The notes below the pieces were generated by a model. The model had not been told where the DNA came from. It ran no database searches and saw only the letters and a list, made by a program, of their open reading frames with translations. From Verrucomicrobiaceae bacterium (GTDB lineage: Bacteria > Verrucomicrobiota > Verrucomicrobiia > Verrucomicrobiales > Verrucomicrobiaceae): 34,199 nucleotides of DNA. Every line of letters begins with the position of its first letter. Within the stretch, counting starts at the first letter, position 1. This document shows positions 8,448 through 16,372 of this stretch, piece after piece. The stretch is from the NCBI GenBank assembly GCA_027487315.1, contig JAIYDW010000140.1:1-34199 (forward strand), read 5' to 3'. A program made the translations under genes and the position numbers.

Positions 8448-8625
8448 AAAAAGATTCTCAGCTTCAGCACGATCACCAGAGTCCTTTGCATCAGCATCAC
8501 CCATCTCGGTTCGCATCACACCCCAGCCTTACCAGTACGCTCCTGACCCTCAACAGGATGCCCTCCCAATCCCGCCATCCATCAAGCACATCGATGCGTA
8601 TCCCTCAACTCTCTCTCACCTCTAC
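8448..8625. promoter_or_regulatory. Divergent intergenic region between the two photolyase-type genes
   Basis: This 178-base region separates the minus-strand operon starting with the photolyase-like gene from the plus-strand iron-sulfur photolyase. It must hold promoters for both directions, or for one if an upstream start at 8516 is used for the minus gene. I see no convincing -35/-10 pair, operator palindrome or RNA structure. A coordinated light or stress response is plausible but not shown. Confidence 0.3.
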
Positions 8626-10200
8626 ATGCGCAACCTCATCATCATCCTCGGCGATCAACTCAATGCCGACTCCGCCGCCTTCGATGACTTCGATCCCAAT
8701 CAAGACGCTGTCTGCATGGCCGAGGTCGCTCACGAAACCATCAAGGTCTGGAGCAGCAAGCCCCGCACCACCGTCTTCCTCTCAGCCATGCGGCATTTCC
8801 GCGATGCTCTCAGATCCCAGGGCCGCAAGGTCTTCTACCGCGAACTCACCGCGACCAGTGGCGAGTGGAAAGGCAGCACCGGTGCCGCAAAACCAAGCTC
8901 CGCTGAAACTTTCGAAACCGCGCTCACCGAACTCTCCCAACGCCTCAAACCCGCAAAGTGGATCCTCGTGGAACCCGGCGAGTGGAGCGTCAAAACCGCC
9001 ATCCAGTCCGCTGCCACCGCCAACACCCTCCCGCTCGAGATCCGCGAGGATCGCCATTTCCTGTGCAGCCACGCCCAATTCACCGCCCACGCCGACGGCC
9101 GCAAACAACTCCGCATGGAGTTCTTCTACCGCGAGATGCGCCAGCGTCATGCCGTGCTCATCGAAAAGGGCAAACCCGTCGGTGGCGAGTGGAACTTTGA
9201 CAGTGAAAACCGCAAGAGCTTCAGCAAAGAAGGCCCTCCCTTTCACGCTCATCCCCGCCGCTTCGAACCCGACACCATCACTCAGCAAGTGATCGCCATG
9301 GTCAACACGCGCTTTGCCGATCATCCAGGCGACCTCACCGATTTCGATTGGCCAGTCACCCACGAAGACGCGCAAATCGCCTTGCACGATTTCATCACTC
9401 ATCGCCTCGCTGAATTCGGAGACTGGCAGGACGCCATGTGGACCGCCGAACCCTGGCTTTTCCACTCCCGCCTCAGCGCCGCCATGAACCTCAAGTTGTT
9501 GGACCCGCGCCTCGTCATCGCCGCCGCCGAAAACGCCTGGAAAGAAGGCCGCGCCCCCCTCGCCAGTGTCGAGGGCTTTATCCGTCAAATCCTCGGCTGG
9601 CGCGAGTACGTCCGCGGCATCTACTGGCACCAAATGCCCGGCTATCTCGATCTCAATGCCCTCGGCGCCGACCAGCCCCTCCCGCCATTCTATTGGACCG
9701 GTGAAACCGACATGGCCTGCCTCCGCGATGCTCTCGGTCAAACCCTGCGCCTCGGCTACGCCCACCACATCCAGCGCCTCATGGTCACCGGCCTCTACGC
9801 TCTCATGCTTGGCGTTCGCCCCCGCGAGGTCCACGCATGGTATCTCGCCGTTTACGTCGATGCCATCGAATGGGTCGAACTCCCCAACACCCTTGGTATG
9901 TCCCAACACGCCGATGGCGGCCTCATGGCCAGCAAACCTTACATCGCCACCGGCAAATACATCCAGCGCATGAGCAACTACTGCTCAGGCTGCCGCTTCG
10001 ATCCCGCCCAAAGCACCGGCCCCACCGCCTGCCCCTTCACCACCCTCTACTGGGATTTCCTCCTCCAGCACGAACCCGCCATGCGCAAAAATCAACGCAT
10101 GTCCATGCAAGTCCGAAACCTCGCCCGCCTCGACGAACCCAAACGCAATGCCATCCGCGCCCAAGCCGCCCACCTTCGCGCCGCTGCAACCAGCCCCTAA
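8626..10200 (+). CDS. phrB: Iron-sulfur bacterial cryptochrome/(6-4) photolyase (FeS-BCP)
   Basis: Predicted 524-residue flavoprotein that repairs UV photoproducts with light, probably (6-4) pyrimidine dimers as Agrobacterium PhrB does. The N-terminal MRNLIIILGDQLNADSAAF is the family start. The four cluster cysteines are C365, C453, C456 and C469 (NYCSGC and TACPF). Their spacing of 88, 3 and 13 residues equals that of Agrobacterium PhrB (C350, C438, C441, C454, from memory), so the 4Fe-4S cluster should be present. FAD-domain blocks include GWREYVRGIYW and MVTGLYALMLG. The Agrobacterium enzyme uses a lumazine antenna. Transcribed alone, convergent with xdhC 6 bases downstream. A signalling (cryptochrome) role remains possible. 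Confidence 0.93.
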   Translation: MRNLIIILGDQLNADSAAFDDFDPNQDAVCMAEVAHETIKVWSSKPRTTVFLSAMRHFRDALRSQGRKVFYRELTATSGEWKGSTGAAKPSSAETFETALTELSQRLKPAKWILVEPGEWSVKTAIQSAATANTLPLEIREDRHFLCSHAQFTAHADGRKQLRMEFFYREMRQRHAVLIEKGKPVGGEWNFDSENRKSFSKEGPPFHAHPRRFEPDTITQQVIAMVNTRFADHPGDLTDFDWPVTHEDAQIALHDFITHRLAEFGDWQDAMWTAEPWLFHSRLSAAMNLKLLDPRLVIAAAENAWKEGRAPLASVEGFIRQILGWREYVRGIYWHQMPGYLDLNALGADQPLPPFYWTGETDMACLRDALGQTLRLGYAHHIQRLMVTGLYALMLGVRPREVHAWYLAVYVDAIEWVELPNTLGMSQHADGGLMASKPYIATGKYIQRMSNYCSGCRFDPAQSTGPTACPFTTLYWDFLLQHEPAMRKNQRMSMQVRNLARLDEPKRNAIRAQAAHLRAAATSP

Positions 10201-10206
10201 TCACTC

Positions 10207-10974
10207 TCACCCCCGCCGCTCCAAAAGCTGCGCCACAATGCTGATCGCAATCTCCGCCGGATCATTCGTCCCAATCGGCAGTCCCACCGGACACACCACC
10301 TTCTCCAGTTGCTCCTCCTCAATCCCATCCTCCCGCAACTCCCGACTCAACACCGCCCGCTTCGCCAAACTCCCGATCACTCCCAAAAACGCTCCCTCCG
10401 GATACCGCCTCAACACTTCCCTCAACACCGGACGATCCGTCGAATGCCCCTTCGTCAGGCACAGTATGTAACTCTTCTCACTCACCAGACCCACCCCATC
10501 CTCATAAGCACTCACACAGTGCACCTTCACATTTCCCGCCTTCGGCAATCCCTCCAGCCAGTCCGCTCGCACATCGATCACATCCACTCGACACGCCAAT
10601 CCCGAAAGCACCCCCACCACCGCCTTCGCCACGTGTCCCGCTCCAAAGATCCCCACATGCCACGCTGCTAAAGGCCGCACCACCTCAAACAAAAATCGCA
10701 TCTCTCCCCCGCACGTCATCCCCACATCCCGCTGCAAGTTCCACACCACCTCCTCACACACCGCCTCGTCCTCACCCAGTAGCCTTTGCCCTTCCTCAAT
10801 CACCTTCGCTTCCACCCGCCCTCCCCCAACCGTCCCCGCCACCAATCCCTCCGCCGTCACCACCACCTTCCCACCCAGCATCCCCGGCACACTCCCGCGC
10901 ACCTGCAAAATCGTCACCACCACGCAGGCGATTCCCCGCTGATGCTCTCGCGCGACCGTTTCCCACACACTCAT
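10207..10974 (-). CDS. xdhC: XdhC/CoxI family molybdenum cofactor insertion protein
   Basis: Predicted 255-residue maturation factor for xanthine dehydrogenase. It binds molybdenum cofactor, helps add the terminal sulfido ligand and delivers the cofactor. The N-terminal XdhC/CoxI block reads GSVPGMLGGKVVV and GLVAGTVGGGRVEAKVI. The C-terminal Rossmann-like half begins HVGIFGAGHVAKAVVGVLSG and ends with the family-typical CPVGLPIGTNDPAEIAISI. It diverges from the purine gene uraD across 81 bases. The enzyme it should serve, the single-chain xanthine dehydrogenase, lies 7 kb away at 18320-21970. Length is normal for a two-domain XdhC. Confidence 0.92.
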   Translation of the reverse strand: MSVWETVAREHQRGIACVVVTILQVRGSVPGMLGGKVVVTAEGLVAGTVGGGRVEAKVIEEGQRLLGEDEAVCEEVVWNLQRDVGMTCGGEMRFLFEVVRPLAAWHVGIFGAGHVAKAVVGVLSGLACRVDVIDVRADWLEGLPKAGNVKVHCVSAYEDGVGLVSEKSYILCLTKGHSTDRPVLREVLRRYPEGAFLGVIGSLAKRAVLSRELREDGIEEEQLEKVVCPVGLPIGTNDPAEIAISIVAQLLERRG

Positions 10975-11055
10975 AAATCCAAACTACCTTCCCCCAACGC
11001 CGTTCTCACGTGCGATTGGCATTTCAATTGCTGATAAGTCGTTGTTCATTCCGCC
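10975..11055. promoter_or_regulatory. Divergent promoter region of xdhC and the purine catabolic genes
   Basis: The 81 bases between the xdhC start (minus) and the uraD start (plus) are the only place for a promoter of both units. The stretch around 11000-11045 is locally AT-richer than its surroundings, but I cannot identify a confident -35/-10 pair or a palindromic operator. Confidence 0.35.
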
Positions 11056-11580
11056 ATGCTCTCTCTCCGCACCATCAATGCCATGACCTCAGCGGAATTC
11101 ATCGAAACTTTCGGCGGCATCTACGAAAGCTCACCCTGGGTCGCCGCTCGCTCCCACACCCAACTCCCCTTCTCCACCCCCGCCGACCTCCTCACCACCT
11201 TACGCGATTCCGTCGATCAAGCCTCCATCACCGAGCAGGACACCCTCATCCGCGCCCACCCCGACCTCGCCGGCAAACTCGCCCGCTCCAACGCCCTCAC
11301 CGCCGAATCCACCCGCGAACAATCCCGCCTCGGCCTCAACCAACTCGACGACGCCACCTACGCTCTTTTCGATTCCCTCAATCAACAATACCAGCAGCGC
11401 TTCGACTTCCCATTCATCATCTGCGTCGGCCTCCTCAAAGATCGCTCCGAAGTCCTCGCCGCCTTCCACTCCCGCCTCACCCACTCTCCCGCCGAAGAGC
11501 GCCTCGAAGCCCTCCACCAAATCCACCTCATCGCCGCCCTCCGCCTCTCCCACCTCGTCGAAAATCTGCCCTTCCCCTAA
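11056..11580 (+). CDS. uraD: 2-oxo-4-hydroxy-4-carboxy-5-ureidoimidazoline (OHCU) decarboxylase
   Basis: Predicted 174-residue enzyme that decarboxylates OHCU to S-allantoin, the third step after urate oxidation. The catalytic block RAHPDLAGKLA contains the essential His (H68). STREQSRLGL (E88) and the strand FPFIICVGLLKDRSEVL complete the family pattern. Length is typical of stand-alone UraD. The start at 11056 is chosen; an in-frame ATG 27 bases on (residue 10) would still keep the domain. It opens the plus-strand purine series, and its TAA stop touches the left end of an inverted-repeat element. Confidence 0.93.
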   Translation: MLSLRTINAMTSAEFIETFGGIYESSPWVAARSHTQLPFSTPADLLTTLRDSVDQASITEQDTLIRAHPDLAGKLARSNALTAESTREQSRLGLNQLDDATYALFDSLNQQYQQRFDFPFIICVGLLKDRSEVLAAFHSRLTHSPAEERLEALHQIHLIAALRLSHLVENLPFP

Positions 11581-11602
11581 TTCAAAGTTGCTTTCAAGAT
11601 GA
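11581..11602 (+). repeat. Left terminal inverted repeat of the 159-base element
   Basis: A 22-bp arm beginning TTCAAAGTTGC, perfectly complementary to 11718-11739. It begins at the base after the uraD stop codon. Confidence 0.8.
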
Positions 11603-11717
11603 ACATGAGATGCGAAGACATTGCACCCGCTGGCAAGGCGCTGACGAGGAGTGTATTAGATCAATACTCGACGAGGAAGCAACGCGGCCAGCGGGTGCGA
11701 GGGCTAACAGATAGGGC

Positions 11718-11739
11718 TCATCTTGAAAGCAACTTTGAA
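11718..11739 (-). repeat. Right terminal inverted repeat of the 159-base element
   Basis: Perfect complement of the left arm, ending AACTTTGAA. It lies 7 bases upstream of the deaminase start codon, so it occupies the ribosome-binding region of that gene. Confidence 0.8.
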
Positions 11740-11746
11740 TAAATCC

Positions 11747-12355
11747 ATGTCACTCGCCTACCACGTCAGCCTCCAGCTCCCGGACTGGCTCCAACCCTTC
11801 GTGGAAGCCCAACCCGAAACGACCTTCGCCACCCGCGAATCGCGCATGCGCTTCGTCATCGAACTCTCCCGCCAAAACGTCCTCCACCAATCCGGCGGAC
11901 CCTTCGCTGCCGCCGTCTTCGAGCGCGACTCCGGCCGCCTCATCGCTCCCGCCGTCAACATCGTCGTCCCCGGCCACACCTCCGTCGCTCACGCCGAATC
12001 CATGGCCTTCATGCTCGCCCAGCAGCGCCTCGAAACCTTCGACCTCGGCGCCAGCCACCTCCCTCCCATGGAACTCTTCGCTTCCTCTCAGCCCTGCATC
12101 CAATGCTTCGGCAACACCTGGTGGTCCGGCGTCCAGGCCCTCACCATCGGCAGCCGTGGCGACGATGTCGAATCCATCACCGGCTTCAAAGAAGGCCCGC
12201 TCCCGCCTGACTGGGTCCACCTTCTCGAAAACCGCCCCGCTCCCCTTCGCCCCATCACCGTCATCCGGGACCTCCTGCGCGATGAAGCTCGCGACGTCCT
12301 CAAACTCTATCGCGACACCGGTGGCTTCGTCTACAACGCCGGCTCCGCCAGCTGA
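11747..12355 (+). CDS. CDA-fold nucleoside/base deaminase, possibly guanine deaminase
   Basis: Predicted 202-residue zinc deaminase of the cytidine/guanine deaminase fold. The zinc site is H82-A-E84 (SVAHAESMAF) plus C117 and C120 (PCIQC), with the usual GGPFAAAVFE strand before it. Among purine genes the most likely role is guanine to xanthine, feeding the xanthine dehydrogenase. The sequence is longer and more divergent than Bacillus GuaD, so the substrate is an inference. The ATG at 11747 is used; the open frame from 11723 starts inside the inverted-repeat arm. Its end overlaps the convergent adenosine deaminase gene by 25 bases. Confidence 0.8.
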   Translation: MSLAYHVSLQLPDWLQPFVEAQPETTFATRESRMRFVIELSRQNVLHQSGGPFAAAVFERDSGRLIAPAVNIVVPGHTSVAHAESMAFMLAQQRLETFDLGASHLPPMELFASSQPCIQCFGNTWWSGVQALTIGSRGDDVESITGFKEGPLPPDWVHLLENRPAPLRPITVIRDLLRDEARDVLKLYRDTGGFVYNAGSAS

Positions 12356-13443
12356 GCCTTGATCGTCATGTACCCGGGGATCAATGTCCCCAGCATCAAT
12401 CGCACCCGCAAATCATGCGCGGCAAACGCGCCCTTGATCGAATTCAGCGCCAGTCGCTCCAGATCATCCAGACTCAAATCAAACAGCTCCGTCGCCAGCG
12501 CCAGCTCCTTCGACAGCTCCGTATCGCTCATCAACCGGTCATCCGTGTTCAAACTCACCCGGAACCCCAACCTGAAGAACAACGGGAACGGATGCGTCTC
12601 CAAACTCGCGCACGCCCCGGTGTGCACGTTGCTCGACAAACACATCTCCAATGGAATCCGGTGATCCAAAACATACTTCGCCAGACTCCCCAACACCACC
12701 CCTCCATCCGGCTTGTAACTCACATCATCCATCAACCTCGTCCCATGCCCCAACCGATGCGCCCCACACCACTGCAGCGCCTGCCAGATCGACTCCGCCC
12801 CATAAGCCTCCCCCGCGTGAATCGTAATATTGAAATTCGCCCGATGAATCGCCTGAAACGCCGCCCGATGCTTCTTCGGCGGAAACCCCGATTCCCCACC
12901 AGCCAGGTCAAACCCCACCACCCCCTGATCCCGCCACCGAATCGCCAATTCCGCCATCACCAGCGAATCATCACGATCCCGCATCGCACAAATGATCAAT
13001 CCCCAAGCCACCCCAAACTGACTCCCGCCTCGCCTCAACCCCGCAATCACCGACTCCACCACCTCATCCATCGTCAACCCCGCCCCCGTGTGAAACACCG
13101 GAGCAAAGCGCACCTCCGCATAAACCACCCCATCCATCGCCATGTCCTCCATGAACTCATACGCGATTCGCTCCAACCCCTCCCGTTCCTGCATCACCGC
13201 CGTCGTATGCGCAAACCCCTCCAAATACTCCACCAAATTCCCCCGTTGCGCCCCGCGATGAAACCACGACGCCAGTTCCCCTGGATCATCCGTCGGCAGC
13301 CCCGCATACCCCACCTGCTTCGCCAACTCAATCACCGTCCTCGGCCTCACCCCACCATCCAAATGCTCATGCAACATCACCTTCGGCAGTTTCCGAAAGT
13401 CCACCGCCTTAACAAGCTCGCCACCAGTTGGAATCTTATGCAT
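12331..13443 (-). CDS. add: Adenosine deaminase family protein
   Basis: Predicted 370-residue TIM-barrel zinc hydrolase that deaminates adenosine (or a related adenine compound), producing inosine for purine breakdown. All metal and catalytic residues are visible: H25 and H27 in LHEHLDGG, H209 and E212 in TIHAGEA, H233 in RLGHGT, and D301/D302 in SLNTDD. It is the only minus-strand gene inside the purine series, diverging from the HIU hydrolase gene at 13537. Adenine deaminase or aminofutalosine deaminase activity, known from relatives, cannot be excluded. The HEHLDGG context is typical of true adenosine deaminases. Confidence 0.9.
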   Translation of the reverse strand: MHKIPTGGELVKAVDFRKLPKVMLHEHLDGGVRPRTVIELAKQVGYAGLPTDDPGELASWFHRGAQRGNLVEYLEGFAHTTAVMQEREGLERIAYEFMEDMAMDGVVYAEVRFAPVFHTGAGLTMDEVVESVIAGLRRGGSQFGVAWGLIICAMRDRDDSLVMAELAIRWRDQGVVGFDLAGGESGFPPKKHRAAFQAIHRANFNITIHAGEAYGAESIWQALQWCGAHRLGHGTRLMDDVSYKPDGGVVLGSLAKYVLDHRIPLEMCLSSNVHTGACASLETHPFPLFFRLGFRVSLNTDDRLMSDTELSKELALATELFDLSLDDLERLALNSIKGAFAAHDLRVRLMLGTLIPGYMTIKAQLAEPAL

Positions 13444-13536
13444 GCTCCTCTGAAAGCATAATTCGCGCCACCCCTCAATAATGGCCCATCTTGTGCTCTA
13501 AGGTCTCCTCATCACACGCAATCGCGTTCCGCCCTC

Positions 13537-13869
13537 ATGCCACCCAAGCTCTCAACCCACATCCTCGACACTGCCTTAGGCAATCCTGGCGCCGGCATCC
13601 GCGTCCAACTCTTCCGCGACTCCACCCTCCTCACCGATTCCACAACCAACGCCTCCGGCCGCTGCGACGCTCCCCTCCTCGAGGGCGACGCCATGCTACC
13701 CGGCCCCTACCAACTCCTCTTCTACATCGGCGACTACTTCCGCGCCCAAAACATCCCTTGCCCCTTCCTCGACATCGTTCCTGTCCACTTCCAAATCCAG
13801 GCCGGTCAATCCTATCACATCCCCCTCGTCTGTTCCCCCTGGGCCTACAGCACCTACCGCGGCAGTTGA
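13537..13869 (+). CDS. uraH: 5-hydroxyisourate hydrolase (transthyretin-like)
   Basis: Predicted 110-residue enzyme that opens 5-hydroxyisourate, the urate oxidase product, to OHCU. Transthyretin-fold landmarks are present: N-terminal LSTHILDTALGNPG with H8, GRCDAPLL with R42, H94 in QSYHIPLV, and the diagnostic C-terminal YRGS (residues 107-110). There is no signal peptide or periplasmic extension. The allantoate amidohydrolase gene follows after 5 bases. Together with uraD it shows that urate is degraded enzymatically rather than by spontaneous hydrolysis. Confidence 0.95.
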   Translation: MPPKLSTHILDTALGNPGAGIRVQLFRDSTLLTDSTTNASGRCDAPLLEGDAMLPGPYQLLFYIGDYFRAQNIPCPFLDIVPVHFQIQAGQSYHIPLVCSPWAYSTYRGS

Positions 13870-13874
13870 TCCCC

Positions 13875-15089
13875 ATGTCCTCAACCACCGCCATCACCCG
13901 TCTCGAGTCCCTCGCCCGACTCTCCGACCACCCCGGTCATCTCACCCGCTCCTTCCTCTCCCCCGCCAGTCGCCAAGCCGCCGACCTCCTCCTCTCCTGG
14001 ATGCGCGACCTCGGCCTCCAAACCAGCCACGCTCCCGATGGCACTCTCCGCGGCATCCTCCCCGGCTCCAACCCCTCCGCCCCCCCGCTCCTCCTCGGCT
14101 CTCACTACGACACCGTCATCGACGCCGGCAAATACGATGGCCCCCTCGGCATCCTCTCCGCCCTCGCCGCCCTTGAATCCCTCGCTCAACAAAACATCAC
14201 CCTCCCCTGCCCCGTCCATGTCCTCGCGTTCTCCGATGAAGAAGGCGTCCGCTTCCAAACCACCTACCTCGGCTCCCGCTCCATCCTGGCCCCGCTCGAT
14301 GAAAAAACCTTAGCCGCCACGGACATCAACGGCATCACCCTCGCCTCCGCCCTCGCCACTGAAGGCTGGCACCAAAACGCCACCCCCATCCACTACCCGC
14401 CGCAAAGCCCACGTGGCTACGTCGAACTCCACATCGAGCAAGGTCGCGTCCTCGAACAACTCAACCAACCCGCTGCCACCGTCTCCACCATCGCCGGCCA
14501 AACCCGCCTCGCCATCACCCTCACCGGCCACGCCGACCACGCCGGCACCACGCCCATGCCCCTCCGCCGCGATGCCCTCACCGGCGCGGCCGAATGCATC
14601 CTCAGCGCCGAATCCCTCGCACGCTCCCATCCCCCCGCTGTCATCACCGTTGGCAAAATCGCCGTCCACCCCGGCGCCTCCAATTCCATCCCCCAAAGTG
14701 CCAACTTCACCATCGATCTCCGCCACCCCGAAGACGAAGAACGCCACGCCCTCACCACCGAACTCCAGGAACGCTTCCACACCATCACCGATCAACGAAA
14801 CCTGACCCTCGATTGGAATCTTGTCCAGGAATCCCCCGCCACCCCCTGCGATCCCACCCTCACCACCCGCCTCCTCGATTCACTCGAAACCATCACCGGC
14901 TTCCGCGAATCCATAATCAGCGGTGCCGGTCACGATGGCGTCGCCCTCGCCCCCGCCATGCCCATCGCCATGCTCTTCATCCGTTGCCGCGACGGCCTCT
15001 CCCATCACCCCGACGAATACGCCTCGCCCGAAGACATCGACACCGGCATCCAAATCCTCACCCACTTCCTCAAAGCCTTCACCGCATGA
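13875..15089 (+). CDS. allC: Allantoate amidohydrolase (M20 family)
   Basis: Predicted 404-residue binuclear metal amidohydrolase that removes ammonia and CO2 from allantoate to give ureidoglycine. M20 residues seen: H77 and D79 (GSHYDT), D88 (AGKYDGPLG), E122/E123 (SDEEGVRFQ), H186 (ELHIEQG), and late motifs GAGHDGVALA and GLSHHPDEY. The combination GKYDGPLG, FSDEEGVRFQ and SGAGHD resembles plant allantoate amidohydrolase more than carbamoylases. The open frame runs back to 13491 through the uraH gene, but MSSTTAITRLESLARLSD at 13875 is the natural start. Allantoinase follows with a 4-base ATGA overlap. Confidence 0.9.
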   Translation: MSSTTAITRLESLARLSDHPGHLTRSFLSPASRQAADLLLSWMRDLGLQTSHAPDGTLRGILPGSNPSAPPLLLGSHYDTVIDAGKYDGPLGILSALAALESLAQQNITLPCPVHVLAFSDEEGVRFQTTYLGSRSILAPLDEKTLAATDINGITLASALATEGWHQNATPIHYPPQSPRGYVELHIEQGRVLEQLNQPAATVSTIAGQTRLAITLTGHADHAGTTPMPLRRDALTGAAECILSAESLARSHPPAVITVGKIAVHPGASNSIPQSANFTIDLRHPEDEERHALTTELQERFHTITDQRNLTLDWNLVQESPATPCDPTLTTRLLDSLETITGFRESIISGAGHDGVALAPAMPIAMLFIRCRDGLSHHPDEYASPEDIDTGIQILTHFLKAFTA

Positions 15090-16372
15090 GCGACTTCGAC
15101 CTCATCCTCCACTCGCGTCATCCCGATGGCACCCCGGTCACTCTCGGCATCACCGACGGCCTCATCCAAGCCATCGCCGAAGACCTCCCCGGTTCCGCCA
15201 CCGAAGAAATCGATCACACCCACGGCTTCATCCTCCCCGGTTGGATCGATTCCCATGTCCACTTCAACGAACCCGGTCGAACCGATTGGGAAGGCCTCAC
15301 CACCGGCTCCCGCGCCCTCGCCGCTGGCGGCGGCACCGCCTTCTTCGACATGCCTCTGAACTCCTCCCCTCCCGTCCTCAATGTCGAAGCCTTCGAAGCC
15401 AAACGCACCCTCGCCGAACAAAAAGCCTGCACCGACTTCGCTCTCTGGGGCGGCCTCACTCCCGATTCGCTCGACCACCTCGAAGCCCTCGCCGACTGCG
15501 GTTCCATCGGCTTCAAAGCCTTCATGTGCCCCTCCGGTCTCGACGAATTCATTCACGCCGGTGCCGCCACCCTCCGAGCCGGCATGAAAAAAGCCGCCGC
15601 CATCAACCTCCCCGTCGCCGTCCACGCCGAACTCGATCCCACCACCCGCCCCCCCGGTCACGACATGGCCGCCTGGCTCGCCTCCCGCCCCATCCAACTC
15701 GAACTCGACGCCATCACGCTCGCTCTCGAACTCGCCGGTGAAACCGGCTGCGCCCTTCACATCGTCCACGTCTCCAACCCCGAAGGCATCGACCTCATCA
15801 ACGCCGCCAAAAAACAAGGCATCAACGTCACCGTCGAAACCTGCCCCCACTACCTCCTCCTTTCCGACACCGACGCCATCCGCATCGGCGCCTTCGCCAA
15901 ATGCGCTCCTCCTCTCCGCCCGCAAGCCACCCTCAACGCCCTCCGCCAAAAACTCCTCGCTGGCGAGATCGACACCCTCGGTTCCGACCACTCCCCCTCC
16001 TCGCCTGATCTCAAACAAGGCGATGACTTCTTCGCCATGTGGGGTGGCATCGCCGGCATCCAGCACGCCCTCCCTCTCCTCCTCGATCACGACCTCGCCC
16101 CCGCTCCTCTCCTCTCCAGCAACGTCGCCAAACGCTTCCGCCTCGCCAACAAAGGCGGCCTCACCCTCGGCCACGACGCCGACTTCTGTCTCGTCACCAA
16201 AACCCCGCACACCTTCACCCCCGCCGAATCATTGACGCGCCACCCCATCTCCCCCTACCTTAACCAAACCTCCCAGCACCGTATCGAAGCCACCTACCTC
16301 CGAGGCCAGCGCATCACCGACCAAACCCGAGGCCACTTCCTCCATCCCACTCTCACCACCAACACACCATGA
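15086..16372 (+). CDS. allB: Allantoinase
   Basis: Predicted 428-residue cyclic amidohydrolase that opens allantoin to allantoate. Binuclear metal ligands are visible: H58 and H60 (DSHVHFNEPGRTDWEG), carbamylated-lysine candidate K144 (IGFKAFMC), H180 (VAVHAEL), H228 (HIVHVS) and D301 (LGSDHSPS). The HFNEPG-R-x-DWEG segment is the allantoinase signature and separates it from the dihydropyrimidinase at 24656. Start and stop both overlap neighbours by 4 bases (ATGA), so it is translationally coupled on both sides. Length is slightly below the usual 450. Confidence 0.95.
   Translation: MSDFDLILHSRHPDGTPVTLGITDGLIQAIAEDLPGSATEEIDHTHGFILPGWIDSHVHFNEPGRTDWEGLTTGSRALAAGGGTAFFDMPLNSSPPVLNVEAFEAKRTLAEQKACTDFALWGGLTPDSLDHLEALADCGSIGFKAFMCPSGLDEFIHAGAATLRAGMKKAAAINLPVAVHAELDPTTRPPGHDMAAWLASRPIQLELDAITLALELAGETGCALHIVHVSNPEGIDLINAAKKQGINVTVETCPHYLLLSDTDAIRIGAFAKCAPPLRPQATLNALRQKLLAGEIDTLGSDHSPSSPDLKQGDDFFAMWGGIAGIQHALPLLLDHDLAPAPLLSSNVAKRFRLANKGGLTLGHDADFCLVTKTPHTFTPAESLTRHPISPYLNQTSQHRIEATYLRGQRITDQTRGHFLHPTLTTNTP

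Larger units (their letters stand above)
11581..11739. mobile_element. MITE-like nested inverted-repeat element
   Basis: A 159-base non-coding block with perfect 22-bp terminal inverted repeats (11581-11602 and 11718-11739). Inside lies a second perfect 12-bp inverted repeat (GCACCCGCTGGC at 11623-11634, complement at 11687-11698). At the centre is a small hairpin (GAG...TATT/AATA...CTC, about 11649-11669). The trinucleotide TAA occurs directly on both sides (11578-11580 and 11740-11742), as a short target duplication would. The composition is G-richer than the surrounding C-rich plus strand. It encodes no protein. A structured RNA or transcription attenuator is the alternative reading. It separates uraD from the next purine gene. 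Confidence 0.6.

Noticed and set aside
11581-11739. Rho-independent terminator after uraD
   Set aside because: The outer arms are too far apart, no T-run follows, and the next purine gene in the same direction starts immediately; a mobile or structured element fits better.
13491-13874. N-terminal extension of allantoate amidohydrolase
   Set aside because: It overlaps the HIU hydrolase gene in another frame and is Arg/Pro-rich; the M20 protein starts naturally at 13875.
14594-15085. N-terminal extension of allantoinase
   Set aside because: It lies out of frame inside the allantoate amidohydrolase gene; the ATG at 15086 begins a typical allantoinase.
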